Assembly: GCF_000743575.1 (NCBI RefSeq)
Contig: NZ_JQGC01000015.1
Coordinates: forward strand, 186,001 to 250,000
Length of the DNA: 64,000 nt
Direction: 5' to 3'
Source of the DNA: Devosia riboflavina
GTDB taxonomy: Bacteria > Pseudomonadota > Alphaproteobacteria > Rhizobiales > Devosiaceae
Under the pieces are notes generated by a model. That model saw only the letters and a list, made by a program, of their open reading frames with translations. It was not told the DNA's origin and did no database searches. Every line of letters starts with the position of its first letter. Position 1 is the stretch's first letter. Below are positions 19,693 to 28,487 of the stretch, in pieces. The translations under genes and the position numbers were made by a program.

Positions 19693-20085
19693 ATGCGTGA
19701 AACCGTCATCACTCCCGCTTCGATCGCCAATCCCAAGACCCACTATGGCGATGCCAAGGCTTCGACGCGCCACTTTATTACGCAGCGCGTGACCGGCCTG
19801 ATCAACGTCCTCTTCCTTGGGCTCCTGCTGTTCATCGTCGTGCGTCTTGCCGGGCAAGACCGCGCCGACATGGTTTCGGTCATCGGCAATTTCTGGATCG
19901 GTGTGCCGCTCGCGCTGCTGATCGCCATTGCGGCCGTGCACATGCGCAACGGCATGCGCGATACGCTCGAAGATTACTTCGCCGGCTCCATGTATCGCCT
20001 GACCATGCTGCTCAACACGCTCTTCTGCCTGATCGTCGGCCTCGCCGGCGCCGGCGCTGTGCTTAAAATCGTCTTCTGGGGTTGA
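19693..20085 (+). CDS. sdhD: Succinate dehydrogenase hydrophobic membrane anchor subunit
   Basis: Second membrane anchor of complex II. The protein is 130 residues with three helices; [20 protein letters not shown] contains the conserved RVTG, and the second helix has [16 protein letters not shown], whose His is the likely haem contact. I start at ATGCGTGAAACC (19693), just after the sdhC stop; an in-frame ATG at 19678 lies inside sdhC. Its stop precedes the sdhA ATG by 5 bases, so translation is probably coupled. Confidence 0.94.
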   Translation: MRETVITPASIANPKTHYGDAKASTRHFITQRVTGLINVLFLGLLLFIVVRLAGQDRADMVSVIGNFWIGVPLALLIAIAAVHMRNGMRDTLEDYFAGSMYRLTMLLNTLFCLIVGLAGAGAVLKIVFWG

Positions 20086-20090
20086 TCGAA

Positions 20091-21902
20091 ATGGCCAATT
20101 ACGAACTGATCGACCATGAATTCGACGTGGTGGTGGTTGGCGCTGGCGGCGCCGGCCTCCGCGCCACCCTCGGCATGGCCGAGCAGGGTTTTAATACCGC
20201 CTGCATCACCAAGGTTTTTCCCACGCGCTCGCATACCGTGGCAGCCCAGGGCGGCATTGCCGCTTCGCTGCAGAACATGGGTCCCGATAGCTGGCAGTGG
20301 CACATGTACGACACCGTAAAAGGGTCGGACTGGCTGGGCGACAACGACGCCATGGAATATCTGGCGCGCGAGGCCCCGGCTGCCATTTATGAGCTTGAGC
20401 ACTACGGCGTGCCGTTCAGCCGTACGCAGGACGGCAAAATCTACCAGCGCCCCTTCGGCGGCCATATGACGGAATTCGGCGATGGCCCCCCGGTGCAGCG
20501 CACCTGCGCCGCCGCCGACCGCACCGGCCACGCCATTCTCCACACGCTCTATGGCCAATCGGTCAAGAACGACGCGCAGTTCTTCATCGAGTATTTTGCG
20601 CTCGACCTGATCATGGGCGAAAATGGCGAGTGCCAGGGCGTCATCGCCTGGAAGCTCGACGACGGCACGCTGCATCGTTTCCGCGCCAAGATGGTGGTGC
20701 TGGCAACCGGCGGCTATGGCCGTTCCTATTTCTCGGCGACTTCGGCCCATACCTGCACCGGCGACGGCAATGGCATGGTCGCCCGCGCCGGCCTGCCGCT
20801 GCAGGATATGGAATTCGTGCAGTTCCACCCCACCGGCATCTATGGCGCCGGCGTTCTCATCACCGAGGGCGCGCGCGGCGAGGGCGGCTACCTCACCAAT
20901 TCCGAGGGCGAGCGTTTCATGGAGCGCTATGCGCCCAACGCCAAGGATCTCGCCTCGCGCGACGTCGTCTCGCGCTGCATGACGCTCGAAATCCGCGAAG
21001 GCCGCGGCGTCGGTCCCAACAAGGACCATATCTACCTGCACCTCGATCATCTTGATCCAAAAGTGCTGCACGAGCGCCTGCCGGGCATCACCGAATCGGC
21101 CAAGATCTTTGCCGGTGTTGACCTCACCCGCGAGCCGATCCCGGTGCTGCCGACCGTGCACTATAATATGGGCGGCATCCCCGCGAACTATCACGGCGAA
21201 GTTCTCAACCCCACGCCGGACGACCCCAACCGCATCGTGCCGGGCCTGATGGCCGTGGGCGAAGCTGCCTGCGCCTCGGTGCATGGCGCCAATCGCCTCG
21301 GTTCCAATTCCCTCACGGACCTCGTGGTCTTTGGCCGCGCCGCCGCCATCCGTGCCGGCAAGGTGATGGACAAGTCGGCGCCAATCCCCGGCATCAATGC
21401 CGCTTCGGACGCAAAAATCCTTGCCCGCTTTGATCGCCTGCGCAATGCCAATGGCTCCCAGCCCACGGCAAAGCTGCGCGACGAGATGCAGCGCACCATG
21501 CAGGCCGATGCCGCCGTGTTCCGCACCGACGCTTCGCTCAAGAGCGGCGTCAAGGCGATGAGCGAGATCTATTCGCGCCTCCACGATGTGAAGGTGACCG
21601 ATCGCTCGCTGATCTGGAATTCGGACCTCGTCGAAACCCTCGAACTCGAAAACCTCATGGCCTGCGCCATGGCGACGGTGGTTTCGGCAGAAGCCCGCCA
21701 CGAATCGCGTGGCGCCCACGCGCATGAGGATTTCCCGAGCCGCGATGACGTCGAATGGCGCAAGCACACGCTGGCGCTGGTCGATATCGACACCGGCAAG
21801 GTCGAGCTCTCCTATCGTCCGGTGATTGTCGACCCGCTGACCCCCTATGACCAGGGCGGCATCGACCTCAAGAAGATCGCGCCCAAGGCGCGCGTTTACT
21901 GA
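20091..21902 (+). CDS. sdhA: Succinate dehydrogenase flavoprotein subunit
   Basis: FAD-binding catalytic subunit of complex II: succinate to fumarate at the inner face of the membrane. The protein is 603 residues. FAD-binding [20 protein letters not shown] lies at the N-terminus. The flavin-linking histidine is in [17 protein letters not shown], with catalytic motifs [11 protein letters not shown] and [11 protein letters not shown] and the C-terminal [17 protein letters not shown]. It starts at ATGGCCAATTAC (20091). It is followed not by sdhB but by four small genes. Confidence 0.98.
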   Translation: MANYELIDHEFDVVVVGAGGAGLRATLGMAEQGFNTACITKVFPTRSHTVAAQGGIAASLQNMGPDSWQWHMYDTVKGSDWLGDNDAMEYLAREAPAAIYELEHYGVPFSRTQDGKIYQRPFGGHMTEFGDGPPVQRTCAAADRTGHAILHTLYGQSVKNDAQFFIEYFALDLIMGENGECQGVIAWKLDDGTLHRFRAKMVVLATGGYGRSYFSATSAHTCTGDGNGMVARAGLPLQDMEFVQFHPTGIYGAGVLITEGARGEGGYLTNSEGERFMERYAPNAKDLASRDVVSRCMTLEIREGRGVGPNKDHIYLHLDHLDPKVLHERLPGITESAKIFAGVDLTREPIPVLPTVHYNMGGIPANYHGEVLNPTPDDPNRIVPGLMAVGEAACASVHGANRLGSNSLTDLVVFGRAAAIRAGKVMDKSAPIPGINAASDAKILARFDRLRNANGSQPTAKLRDEMQRTMQADAAVFRTDASLKSGVKAMSEIYSRLHDVKVTDRSLIWNSDLVETLELENLMACAMATVVSAEARHESRGAHAHEDFPSRDDVEWRKHTLALVDIDTGKVELSYRPVIVDPLTPYDQGGIDLKKIAPKARVY

Positions 21903-21913
21903 GGACAGAAAGC

Positions 21914-22087
21914 ATGTGCGAGCAGTGCCAGGCTTCTGACCATGAAGACGACCGCGACGCGCTCGCGGCCGCTTTCTATTCAAGCTATGGCAAGGCGGCG
22001 GCAAAACCGCTTCCCAAGGAGCATGGGCCGCTCGATCGCAAGGCGTCGCCCGATGTGGCGGCGCCGGCAAAGAAGGTTGCGCCATGA
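21914..22087 (+). CDS. 57-residue CxxC small protein in the sdh operon
   Basis: ATG at 21914, 12 bases after the sdhA stop, opens MCEQCQASDHEDDRDALAAA and runs to a TGA at 22085-22087. That TGA overlaps the ATG of the next gene (ATGA). The CxxC at residues 2-5 and acidic/Ala-rich remainder could bind a metal or act in redox, but no family is recognised. AGGAC lies upstream at a fair spacing. The coupling on both sides and high-GC codon use make it likely to be translated. Confidence 0.6.
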   Translation: MCEQCQASDHEDDRDALAAAFYSSYGKAAAKPLPKEHGPLDRKASPDVAAPAKKVAP

Positions 22088-22626
22088 TCCGACTGCTTCT
22101 CACTTCTGCTGCAGTTTTGGCGCTGGCCGGTTGTTCGACTGGTTCGTTTTCGATGGCTTCCAATGCGCCTCCGGCGACCGGCATGTATGGCCAGACCCAG
22201 CAGACGGCATTCGGCAGCAACGGCGTCGCTACCACCAATAGCCAGGTCGATCCGGTAACCGGCCAGCGCGTCGTCACCGGGGGCAGTTTCTCGGTCGGCA
22301 ATGCGCCTGCGTCCCCGGCCATGACCAATGCCATGATCGGTAATTGGACGCTCTCGGACAGCTATGCCCGCAATTGCACCCTGTCCTTCAGTGTCACGCC
22401 GCTGGCCGGTACGTCGGGCGCATTGCAGGCCAACCAGACCGGTTTCTGTTCCAATGAATTTTCAGCCCTTGCCGGCTGGATGGTCGCCGGCAACGGCGTC
22501 GTCCTGACCGATGCTTCGGGCCAGTTGCGCGGCCAGCTCGTCGCGGACAATGCCGGGGCGTATCTCGGCACCGTCAACACCATGTTCGGCCCGACAACGG
22601 TCAAACTCAGCCGGGGCGGGGTTTAG
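22084..22626 (+). CDS. AprI/Inh-family lipoprotein (Omp19-like protease inhibitor)
   Basis: The protein is 180 residues. A lipoprotein signal MIRLLLTSAAVLALAGC has its lipobox LAGC at residues 14-17. A Ser/Thr/Gly-rich linker follows. The C-terminal ~100 residues have the Inh-type beta-barrel pattern: GNWTLSDSYARNC, a second cysteine in GFCSNEF, LAGWMVAGNGVVLTDASGQ and GTVNTMFGPTTVKLSR. Members such as Brucella Omp19 are outer-membrane lipoproteins that inhibit proteases. Its place between sdhA and sdhB is not explained by this role. Confidence 0.7.
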   Translation: MIRLLLTSAAVLALAGCSTGSFSMASNAPPATGMYGQTQQTAFGSNGVATTNSQVDPVTGQRVVTGGSFSVGNAPASPAMTNAMIGNWTLSDSYARNCTLSFSVTPLAGTSGALQANQTGFCSNEFSALAGWMVAGNGVVLTDASGQLRGQLVADNAGAYLGTVNTMFGPTTVKLSRGGV

Positions 22627-22628
22627 CC

Positions 22629-23060
22629 ATGAGCGGTCTGGCCGGATATTCTGGTACGCCACTGGCGCAGAAGTTGGGTCTGAAGGACGAGTTCCGCGCC
22701 CTCTTCATCGACCTGCCGGTCTCCCTTGTCGATCTCACGGCGTCCCGCACTTTTGCCGAATCATCGCGCATCACGCTCGACCAGCTCGGCGATATCAAGC
22801 AGGGCTACAATTTCATCCACCTCTTCACCGCCAGCCGCGCCGTGCTCGAAAAGTTGGCGCAGCCGCTGATGGGGCTCATTGCCCGCGACGGGATGATCTG
22901 GGTGAGTTGGCCGAAAAAGGCCAGCAAGGTGCCGACTGACATTACCGAAGACACCATTCGCGAGATCGTCCTGCCGCTTGGCCTTGTCGACGTAAAAGTC
23001 TGCGCGGTGGACGAGATCTGGTCCGGCCTCAAGCTCGTCATCCGGAAGGGTGCGCGATGA
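22629..23060 (+). CDS. DUF3052 family protein
   Basis: The protein is 143 residues: AGYSGTPLAQKLGLKDEFRA at the start, then LFTASRAVLEKLAQPLMGLI and DGMIWVSWPKKASKVPTDIT, the typical DUF3052 pattern. It is a soluble alpha/beta protein of unknown function with no catalytic signature that I can name. It starts 2 bases after the preceding stop, and its TGA overlaps the next ATG (ATGA), so it belongs to the sdh transcript. Confidence 0.75.
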   Translation: MSGLAGYSGTPLAQKLGLKDEFRALFIDLPVSLVDLTASRTFAESSRITLDQLGDIKQGYNFIHLFTASRAVLEKLAQPLMGLIARDGMIWVSWPKKASKVPTDITEDTIREIVLPLGLVDVKVCAVDEIWSGLKLVIRKGAR

Positions 23061-23377
23061 ATTTTCACACGCTCCATGGAGTGAGCATGCACAAGCTGAT
23101 CCGGGCCTTGCCGATCCTTTTTGCCGGCGCGCTGCCCGCTTTCGCCGCGGCGCCCACTGCGGCGCAGAAGGAAGAGTTTTATTCGGTCTGCATGGGCATT
23201 GCCCAGGACGCGACGCTCTGCGGCTGCAAGGCCGATGCGGCCATGACGCTGATCGACGAGAGGTTCATGGGCGTCGTCATCGCCTCGATGAAGGGCGGCT
23301 CGCCCGCTGCCGGGGAATACGACGCCTACAATACCTACGTCGCCAAATCGAACCAGGTCTGCAAGCCGAACTACTGA
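23057..23377 (+). CDS. Small secreted Cys-containing protein, unknown function
   Basis: The protein is 106 residues if it starts at the ATGA overlap with the preceding gene, or 96 residues from ATG 23087 (MHKLIRALPILFAGALPAFA), which is a cleaner signal peptide. The mature part has cysteines in YSVCMG, TLCGCK and NQVCKPNY, enough for two disulfides in the periplasm. No family is recognised. It lies 63 bases upstream of sdhB in the same operon. Confidence 0.65.
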   Translation: MNFHTLHGVSMHKLIRALPILFAGALPAFAAAPTAAQKEEFYSVCMGIAQDATLCGCKADAAMTLIDERFMGVVIASMKGGSPAAGEYDAYNTYVAKSNQVCKPNY

Positions 23378-23440
23378 GTTCTGAGCGACACATGAATTTG
23401 CGCCGGGTTGAGCGGCGCTTACGAAGGAAGAGTTGAGAAA

Positions 23441-24223
23441 ATGGCCGAACTGACTTTGCGCAAGGCCGACCAGCCGCAAAAGGGCAAGACCTGGGCTAAG
23501 CCGGAGGGCGCCACACGCCTCCGCGAGTTCCATATCTACCGCTACGATCCGGACAAAAACGAGAACCCGCGCATCGACACCTATTTCGTCAATCTCGACG
23601 ATTGCGGCCCGATGATTCTCGACGCGCTGCTCTACATCAAGAACAAGGTCGATCCGACCCTGACCCTGCGCCGCTCCTGCCGCGAAGGCATTTGCGGCTC
23701 GTGCTCGATGAACATCAACGGGCTCAATACCCTGGCCTGCACCAAGGGCATGGATGACTCCTCGGGCCCGGTGAAGATCTACCCGCTGCCGCATATGCCG
23801 GTGGTGAAGGATCTCGTCCCGGACCTGACCAATTTCTACGCCCAGCACCGCGCCATTGAGCCGTGGCTGAAGACCACCTCGCCCACGCCGGAAAAGGAAT
23901 GGACGCAGTCGGTCGAAAACCGCGCCAAGCTCGACGGCCTCTATGAGTGCATTTTGTGCGCCTGCTGCTCGACCTCGTGCCCGTCCTATTGGTGGAATGG
24001 CGAAAAGTATCTCGGCCCCGCAGCCCTCTTGCAGGCCTATCGCTGGCTGATCGACAGCCGCGACGAAACCACCAGTGAGCGCCTCGACAATCTTGAAGAC
24101 CCCTTCAAGCTCTATCGCTGCCACACCATCATGAACTGCGCAAAAGTTTGCCCCAAGGGTCTCAACCCCGCCAAGGCCATCGCCCAGATCAAGAAGATGA
24201 TGGTCGAGCGCAAGGCCGCTTAA
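23441..24223 (+). CDS. sdhB: Succinate dehydrogenase iron-sulfur subunit
   Basis: Carries electrons from FAD to quinone in complex II. The protein is 260 residues. [2Fe-2S] ligands are in [20 protein letters not shown] and the following Cys; [4Fe-4S] and [3Fe-4S] ligands are in [16 protein letters not shown] and [17 protein letters not shown]. The start is ATGGCCGAACTG at 23441. It is the last gene of the operon, followed by a terminator. Confidence 0.98.
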   Translation: MAELTLRKADQPQKGKTWAKPEGATRLREFHIYRYDPDKNENPRIDTYFVNLDDCGPMILDALLYIKNKVDPTLTLRRSCREGICGSCSMNINGLNTLACTKGMDDSSGPVKIYPLPHMPVVKDLVPDLTNFYAQHRAIEPWLKTTSPTPEKEWTQSVENRAKLDGLYECILCACCSTSCPSYWWNGEKYLGPAALLQAYRWLIDSRDETTSERLDNLEDPFKLYRCHTIMNCAKVCPKGLNPAKAIAQIKKMMVERKAA

Positions 24224-24243
24224 TTTTAGGTTTTTGTAATTTT

Positions 24244-24275
24244 GGGGCCCGCGGCTTCGCTGCGGGCCTTTTTGT
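24244..24275 (+). terminator. Rho-independent terminator of the sdh operon
   Basis: Stem GGCCCGC / GCGGGCC with a short TTC-containing loop, followed by CTTTTTGTTT, 20 bases after the sdhB stop. It is a strong plus-strand terminator. Confidence 0.9.
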
Positions 24276-24339
24276 TTGGGGGTGCGGTTCAGCCACGCTG
24301 ACATCCCAGCCACCGTGGGGGAAGGCGGGGGCCGGTAGC

Positions 24340-24378
24340 CGCCAAAAGCAAAACGGCGGAGCATTGCCCCGCCGTTCA
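24340..24378 (-). terminator. Probable terminator of the seven-repeat protein gene
   Basis: Arms AACGGCGG (24352-24359) and CCGCCGTT (24369-24376). Read on the minus strand the second arm runs into TTTTGCTTTT. It lies about 120 bases downstream of the stop at 24496, beyond a palindromic repeat. Confidence 0.6.
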
Positions 24379-24390
24379 AATCTCTCTTTG

Positions 24391-24490
24391 GTCGTCATTA
24401 CCGGGCTTGTCCCGGCAATCCATCTCGCCACAAGAATGGACCACCGGGTCCCCGGATCAAGTCCGAGGATGGCCCGGTGGTGACGATGGC
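24391..24490. repeat. Dispersed palindromic intergenic repeat, copy 2
   Basis: Contains ACCGGGCTTGTCCCGG, an inner segment GGTCCCCGGATCAAGTCC and CCCGGTGGTGACGAT. It shares its ends (GTCGTC, GACGATGG) and core with the element at 8646-8726. It sits between the convergent sdhB and repeat-protein genes, the usual place for such elements. Confidence 0.75.
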
Positions 24491-24495
24491 TGAGC

Positions 24496-25959
24496 TCAGC
24501 CTTCAATCAGCACGATCGTACCCGCCTCATAAGCCGCACGGCAGTCGTCGGCGTCGGCGAGGCGGTCGCTGTCGAGCAGGGTCGTTGCGGTACCCGGGCC
24601 TTCGAAGCGCGGGTCGTCGCATTCGTCGTCATTGGAATAGGACGAGGAATTGTCGCCAAAGTCGATGTCCGAGCTGTCATAGGGCGCGCCGGCGGCATAT
24701 TCAGGCGTATAGACGAGGCGAATGGCGATCTTGCCTTCGTCGAGCAGGGTGCGGCAGTCGGTGGCGTCGCCCATCAGGTCTTCCGAGAGCAGTTTTTTGT
24801 CGACACCGGCGCCTTCAAAGCGGAGGTCGTCGCATTCGCCATCATTGGCCCAGCGGGAAAAATCCGAGCCGAAGTCGAAGGCAGCGGCCTGCTGTTCGCC
24901 ATTATAGACGGCGCGGCCCGCCTCGACGGCCTCGCGGCAGTCGGTGGCGTCCTTCTTGATGTCTTCGGCGAGCGTCGTGCTGGCAACGCCCTTACCGGTG
25001 AAGCGCGGGTCGTCGCATTCGCCGTCATTGGCCCATTCGGAGGAGTCGTTGCCGTAGTCGATCGCGGCTACGGGGTTGGAGCCGCCGTCCTTGAGGGTGA
25101 CAGTGCCGGCTTCAAAGGCTGCCTGGCAGTCGGTGGCGTCCTTCATGCGGTCGGCATCGACCAGTTCGTCAGCGGCGCCCGTGCCTTCAAAGCGGGGATC
25201 ATCACATTCGCCGTCCTTGGCCCATTCCGAGGAATCGTCGCCGAAATCGATGTCTTCAATGGTTGCGACTGCGGTCGAGCCGCCATCCTTGAGGGTGACG
25301 GTGCCGGCCTCGAAGGCGGCCTTACAATCGGTGGCGTCCTTCATCAGGTCGGCGTCGACAAGTTCAGTGGCCGAGCCTGCACCGGTAAAGCGCGGGTCGT
25401 CGCATTCGCCATCCTTGGCCCATTCGGAGGAATCATCGCCAAAGTCCACGGCGGCGGCGGTTGTCGTGGTCGGAATTTCTCCGCCTTCTACAAGAGTGAC
25501 AGTACCGGCCTCATAAGCGGCCCTGCAATCGGTCGCGTCTTTACGGATATCGGCATCGACCAATTCGGAGGCGGAGCCTGTTCCAGTAAAGCGGGGGTCG
25601 TCGCATTCGCCGTCCTTGGCCCACTCGGAGGAATCGTCGCCAAAATCGATATCGGTGCTGGCGGCCGCCGTGGCGGTGCCGTCGTCCTTGAGGGTAACGG
25701 TGCCAGCCTCGAAGGCAGCCTTACAGTCGGTCGCGTCCTTCATCAGGTCGGCATCGACCAGTTCCGAAGCTGCGCCCTCGCCAGTGAAGCGCGGGTCGTC
25801 GCACTCCCCGTCCTTGGCCCAATCGGAGGAATCATCGCCGAAATCCACCGTCGAAGCGGCAGGTGTAGAGTGTTTCTGGGCCAGGCTTGGCATGGTCATG
25901 CCGGCCATCAAGGCGAGGCCAAGCAAGCTTCCCGCCATGACGTGACTAATCGCGCGCAT
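24496..25959 (-). CDS. Secreted protein of seven tandem Cys/Asp-rich repeats
   Basis: The protein is 487 residues. A signal peptide (MRAISHVMAGSLLGLALMAG...SLAQ) is followed by seven repeats of about 60 residues. Each has the pattern DFGDDSSEWAKDGECDDPRF, then GxG, a short helix-like stretch and DATDC..A.EAGTV. Every repeat keeps two cysteines (GEC and TDC), which could form one disulfide each, and many acidic side chains that could bind Ca2+. Repeats 1-4 are almost identical, while repeats 5-7 diverge, so recent duplication is likely. I start at ATG 25959, which has GGAGGG upstream. The family is not recognised; a surface or periplasmic role is inferred. Confidence 0.85.
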   Translation of the reverse strand: MRAISHVMAGSLLGLALMAGMTMPSLAQKHSTPAASTVDFGDDSSDWAKDGECDDPRFTGEGAASELVDADLMKDATDCKAAFEAGTVTLKDDGTATAAASTDIDFGDDSSEWAKDGECDDPRFTGTGSASELVDADIRKDATDCRAAYEAGTVTLVEGGEIPTTTTAAAVDFGDDSSEWAKDGECDDPRFTGAGSATELVDADLMKDATDCKAAFEAGTVTLKDGGSTAVATIEDIDFGDDSSEWAKDGECDDPRFEGTGAADELVDADRMKDATDCQAAFEAGTVTLKDGGSNPVAAIDYGNDSSEWANDGECDDPRFTGKGVASTTLAEDIKKDATDCREAVEAGRAVYNGEQQAAAFDFGSDFSRWANDGECDDLRFEGAGVDKKLLSEDLMGDATDCRTLLDEGKIAIRLVYTPEYAAGAPYDSSDIDFGDNSSSYSNDDECDDPRFEGPGTATTLLDSDRLADADDCRAAYEAGTIVLIEG

Positions 25960-26042
25960 CGGTTGTCCCTCCGGTTTTGCACCCTCGTTCTGCGGGGAGA
26001 TTACAGCGGCTTTGCGGCAGTCCAAAGCGCAAATGCTGTCGA

Positions 26043-27005
26043 TTATTTTGTTCGGGATCGGCTATTTCTGTCCGTGCGGGCAAAAAGCCAGGAGCCGAGG
26101 AGCACCAGGCCCGTGCCCAGCGCATGGATCCAGGTAAAGGCCTCGCCCAGAACAAAAACCGCCAGGGCGATGGTCACGATCGGCCCGAAAGACGCTGTGG
26201 ACGATGTTGCCCGCGCCCCGATCCGCGCAATGCCGCCATTGAGCAGGAACGACGGCAGCACCGTGCCGAAGATGCCCAGCATCAGGCCGATGGCCCAGAT
26301 ATTGGGGGTGAAGGCGGCATAGGTGTCGGGGCCATCGACAACCAGGCTTTGGCCGATGGCGAGGACAGCGGCAGTCGACATGCCGACGCAGGTGAAGAGC
26401 ATGGTGCCCAGCACCAGCATCTGCCGCTTGGCCAGATGCTGGTAAAAGGCGAAGGTCAGGGCCGAGCCCAGCACGAAAAGCGTGCCCGCCACCAACCCAT
26501 CGGGTTCGACGCTGAGATTCCAGGCGAAGATGACCATGAGGCCGGAATAGCTCAGCAGCATGGCCGGCACGAGTTTCCAGTTCATCCGGTCGCCAAAGAA
26601 CCAGACGCCGAACAGCAGCACGAAGAAGGGATAGGTGAAGAGCACCAGCCGCTCATATTGCGCCGAGACGAAATTGAGGCCGGCAAAATCGAGATAGCTC
26701 GAGAGATAATAGCCTAATGCGCCGACGCCCATGGCGCCCAACAATCGACCCGGCGTCATCAACCCGCGCAGCTTTGGGTTGCGCAGCAAAAGCATTGCCA
26801 GAATGACGAGGTAGATCGGCAGCGCCATCATCATGCGCAGGGCCAGCGTTGCCTCCACCGAGACGCCCTGGGCAAAGGCCAGCTTGATGAAAATGCCCTT
26901 GGTCGAAAACAGCGCCGCGCCGGCAAAGGCGAGGCCATAGCCGAGCATGTCGATTTTCGGCTGGGTTTGCGCTGGCGATGGGGCGGCGGTTTCTGGGGCG
27001 CTCAT
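26043..27005 (-). CDS. EamA/DMT-superfamily transporter
   Basis: An inner-membrane protein of 320 residues with ten hydrophobic helices in two EamA repeats: ALFSTKGIFIKLAFAQGV near the start and GRLLGAMGVGALGYYLSSYL in the first repeat; GTLFVLGSALTFAFYQHLA and SFGPIVTIALAVFVLGEAFT in the second. Members export metabolites or drugs; the substrate is not predictable. I start at ATGAGCGCCCCAGAA (27005); the frame is open further upstream without conservation. Confidence 0.85.
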   Translation of the reverse strand: MSAPETAAPSPAQTQPKIDMLGYGLAFAGAALFSTKGIFIKLAFAQGVSVEATLALRMMMALPIYLVILAMLLLRNPKLRGLMTPGRLLGAMGVGALGYYLSSYLDFAGLNFVSAQYERLVLFTYPFFVLLFGVWFFGDRMNWKLVPAMLLSYSGLMVIFAWNLSVEPDGLVAGTLFVLGSALTFAFYQHLAKRQMLVLGTMLFTCVGMSTAAVLAIGQSLVVDGPDTYAAFTPNIWAIGLMLGIFGTVLPSFLLNGGIARIGARATSSTASFGPIVTIALAVFVLGEAFTWIHALGTGLVLLGSWLFARTDRNSRSRTK

Positions 27006-27232
27006 GGGGTTTGTTCTTTCTGGCCCCGCCCCGAAGTCTCCTGCCGGACACCGCAAGGCGCGGGCCGGGTTGCCAAATGCTGGATGTCAGCCTTCGGCCC
27101 GGACCCGTATGGGGCCGAGAAGCGAAATCAGCGAAAGCGAAATCTGCGGGCGCGAAGACATTTTTGTTCCTATAGTACCGGTGGGTACGGTTGGAAAGGC
27201 GGACTGCAGCGAATCCGTCCAGCGGCAACGCT

Positions 27233-28162
27233 TTAGCCGCGCGGATGCGCCTTGGCATAGCTTTCCATCAGCCGCTCGGTGTCGACCGCGGTATAGATCT
27301 GGGTCGTGGAAAGGCTCGCATGGCCCAGCAATTCCTGGATGGCACGGAGGTCGCCCCCTTTTCCGAGCAGGTGCGTGGCGAAGGAGTGTCGCAGCGCGTG
27401 CGGCGTCGCCGAGGGGGGCAGACTGAGTGCGCTGCGCAATTGCTCCATGCGCTTCTGGATCAGTCGAGCTGACAAAACTCCGCCGCGTACACCACGAAAC
27501 AACGGGTCTTCAGGCCAGAGCTTGAAGGGGCTGAGTTTTAGGTATTCGTCGATGGCCTGCCGCACTGGTGTGATCAACGGCACCATGCGGATTTTGCCGC
27601 CCTTGCCGGTCACGCGCAGTACATCGCTTTCGAGATCGTCTTTGGTCAGGGCAAGGGCTTCAGAGATACGCAGGCCCGCGCCATAGCAGAGTGAAATGAC
27701 GGCCATGTCGCGCGCGGCGACCCATGGCTGCTCTTCCATTTCGTCGACAGCGGCGATGGTGTTTTTCGCCTCCACCACCGTCAGCGCCTTGGGCAGCGAG
27801 CGCGGAATTTTCGGGGTGCGGATGGCGTTAAAAGCTTCTGTCGCCAGCACGCCCTCGCGCTCCAAAAAGGCAAAGAAGCTTTTGAGCGCCGAGAGCACCC
27901 GCGCCAGCGAGCGCGAGCCGAGGCTTTCCTCTCGGCGCTGCGCCATGAAGGCGCGGATGTCGGCGGCGCGCAGCTCTTTCAGCGATTGCAGCGAGATCGG
28001 GCCGCCCATGTGGCCGGCCAAAAAACTCATGAACTGGCCGAGGTCGCGCCCATAGGCTTCAAGGGTGTTGGCGGCCAGACGTTTCACCGATCCCAGTTCG
28101 CGCATCCAGAGCGCGATCTGGGACTGAACAAAGGCATCGGTGGCAAAGGCGCTGTCGGTCAT
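27233..28162 (-). CDS. xerC: Tyrosine recombinase XerC
   Basis: Resolves chromosome dimers at dif with XerD. The protein is 309 residues: an N-terminal SAM-like core-binding domain (1-100) and a catalytic domain with Arg in GAGLRISEALAL, Lys in TGKGGKIRMVPL, HALRHSFATHLL (His-x-x-Arg), LGHASLSTTQIY (His and nucleophilic Tyr). Length and a chromosomal housekeeping setting next to priA favour XerC over a mobile-element integrase. Confidence 0.9.
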   Translation of the reverse strand: MTDSAFATDAFVQSQIALWMRELGSVKRLAANTLEAYGRDLGQFMSFLAGHMGGPISLQSLKELRAADIRAFMAQRREESLGSRSLARVLSALKSFFAFLEREGVLATEAFNAIRTPKIPRSLPKALTVVEAKNTIAAVDEMEEQPWVAARDMAVISLCYGAGLRISEALALTKDDLESDVLRVTGKGGKIRMVPLITPVRQAIDEYLKLSPFKLWPEDPLFRGVRGGVLSARLIQKRMEQLRSALSLPPSATPHALRHSFATHLLGKGGDLRAIQELLGHASLSTTQIYTAVDTERLMESYAKAHPRG

Positions 28163-28206
28163 GCCGGGGAGTCTACATCGGCAGGGTTACCGATCTCTAG
28201 CCTTGG

Positions 28207-28383
28207 TCAATAAGGCCAGCGGGCTTCGTCGGCTTGTGGCGGCAGGCCGAGGTCGGCCCGCAGGCGCGAGGGCACCGGCAGGCGGCGCGGCCGGGCAATA
28301 TTGATCAGCCAGTCATAGAGGCTGGCATTGCGGGCAATGGCGACGAGATCGCCCGGGTCACGCCGATTTTCACTTCCAATCAT
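28207..28383 (-). CDS. Small hypothetical protein upstream of xerC
   Basis: The protein is 58 residues from an ATG with a near-perfect AGGAGG eight bases upstream. It opens MIGSENRRDPGDLVAIARNA and is rich in Arg, Asp and Leu/Pro, with the motif YDWLINIARPRRLP. It has no signal peptide or membrane helix and no recognised family. An upstream in-frame ATG at 28416 would ignore the strong ribosome-binding site. It lies in the divergent spacer between xerC and priA and may head the xerC transcript. Confidence 0.6.
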   Translation of the reverse strand: MIGSENRRDPGDLVAIARNASLYDWLINIARPRRLPVPSRLRADLGLPPQADEARWPY

Positions 28384-28487
28384 GACGTCCTCCTGTTTTT
28401 TTCCTCCCAAGAACATTAAGTGAACGCAGTGACAGGGTCTGTCAGCATGGAGAGACGGGCCGAATCGCTTGCAATTCTCATGGGTCG

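Noticed and set aside
19974..22334. A 786-codon open frame on the minus strand
   Set aside because: It is antisense to sdhA over its whole length, has no family motif and reflects the high GC at codon third positions of sdhA.
22805..24379. A 524-codon open frame on the minus strand
   Set aside because: Antisense shadow of sdhB and its upstream genes.
25076..25945. Repetitive open frames on the plus strand
   Set aside because: Antisense to the seven-repeat protein; their repeats merely mirror that gene.
24496..25959. A CRISPR-like array suspected from regularly spaced repeats
   Set aside because: The ~180-base periodicity is the coding repeat of one protein, in frame throughout, without spacers of unique sequence.
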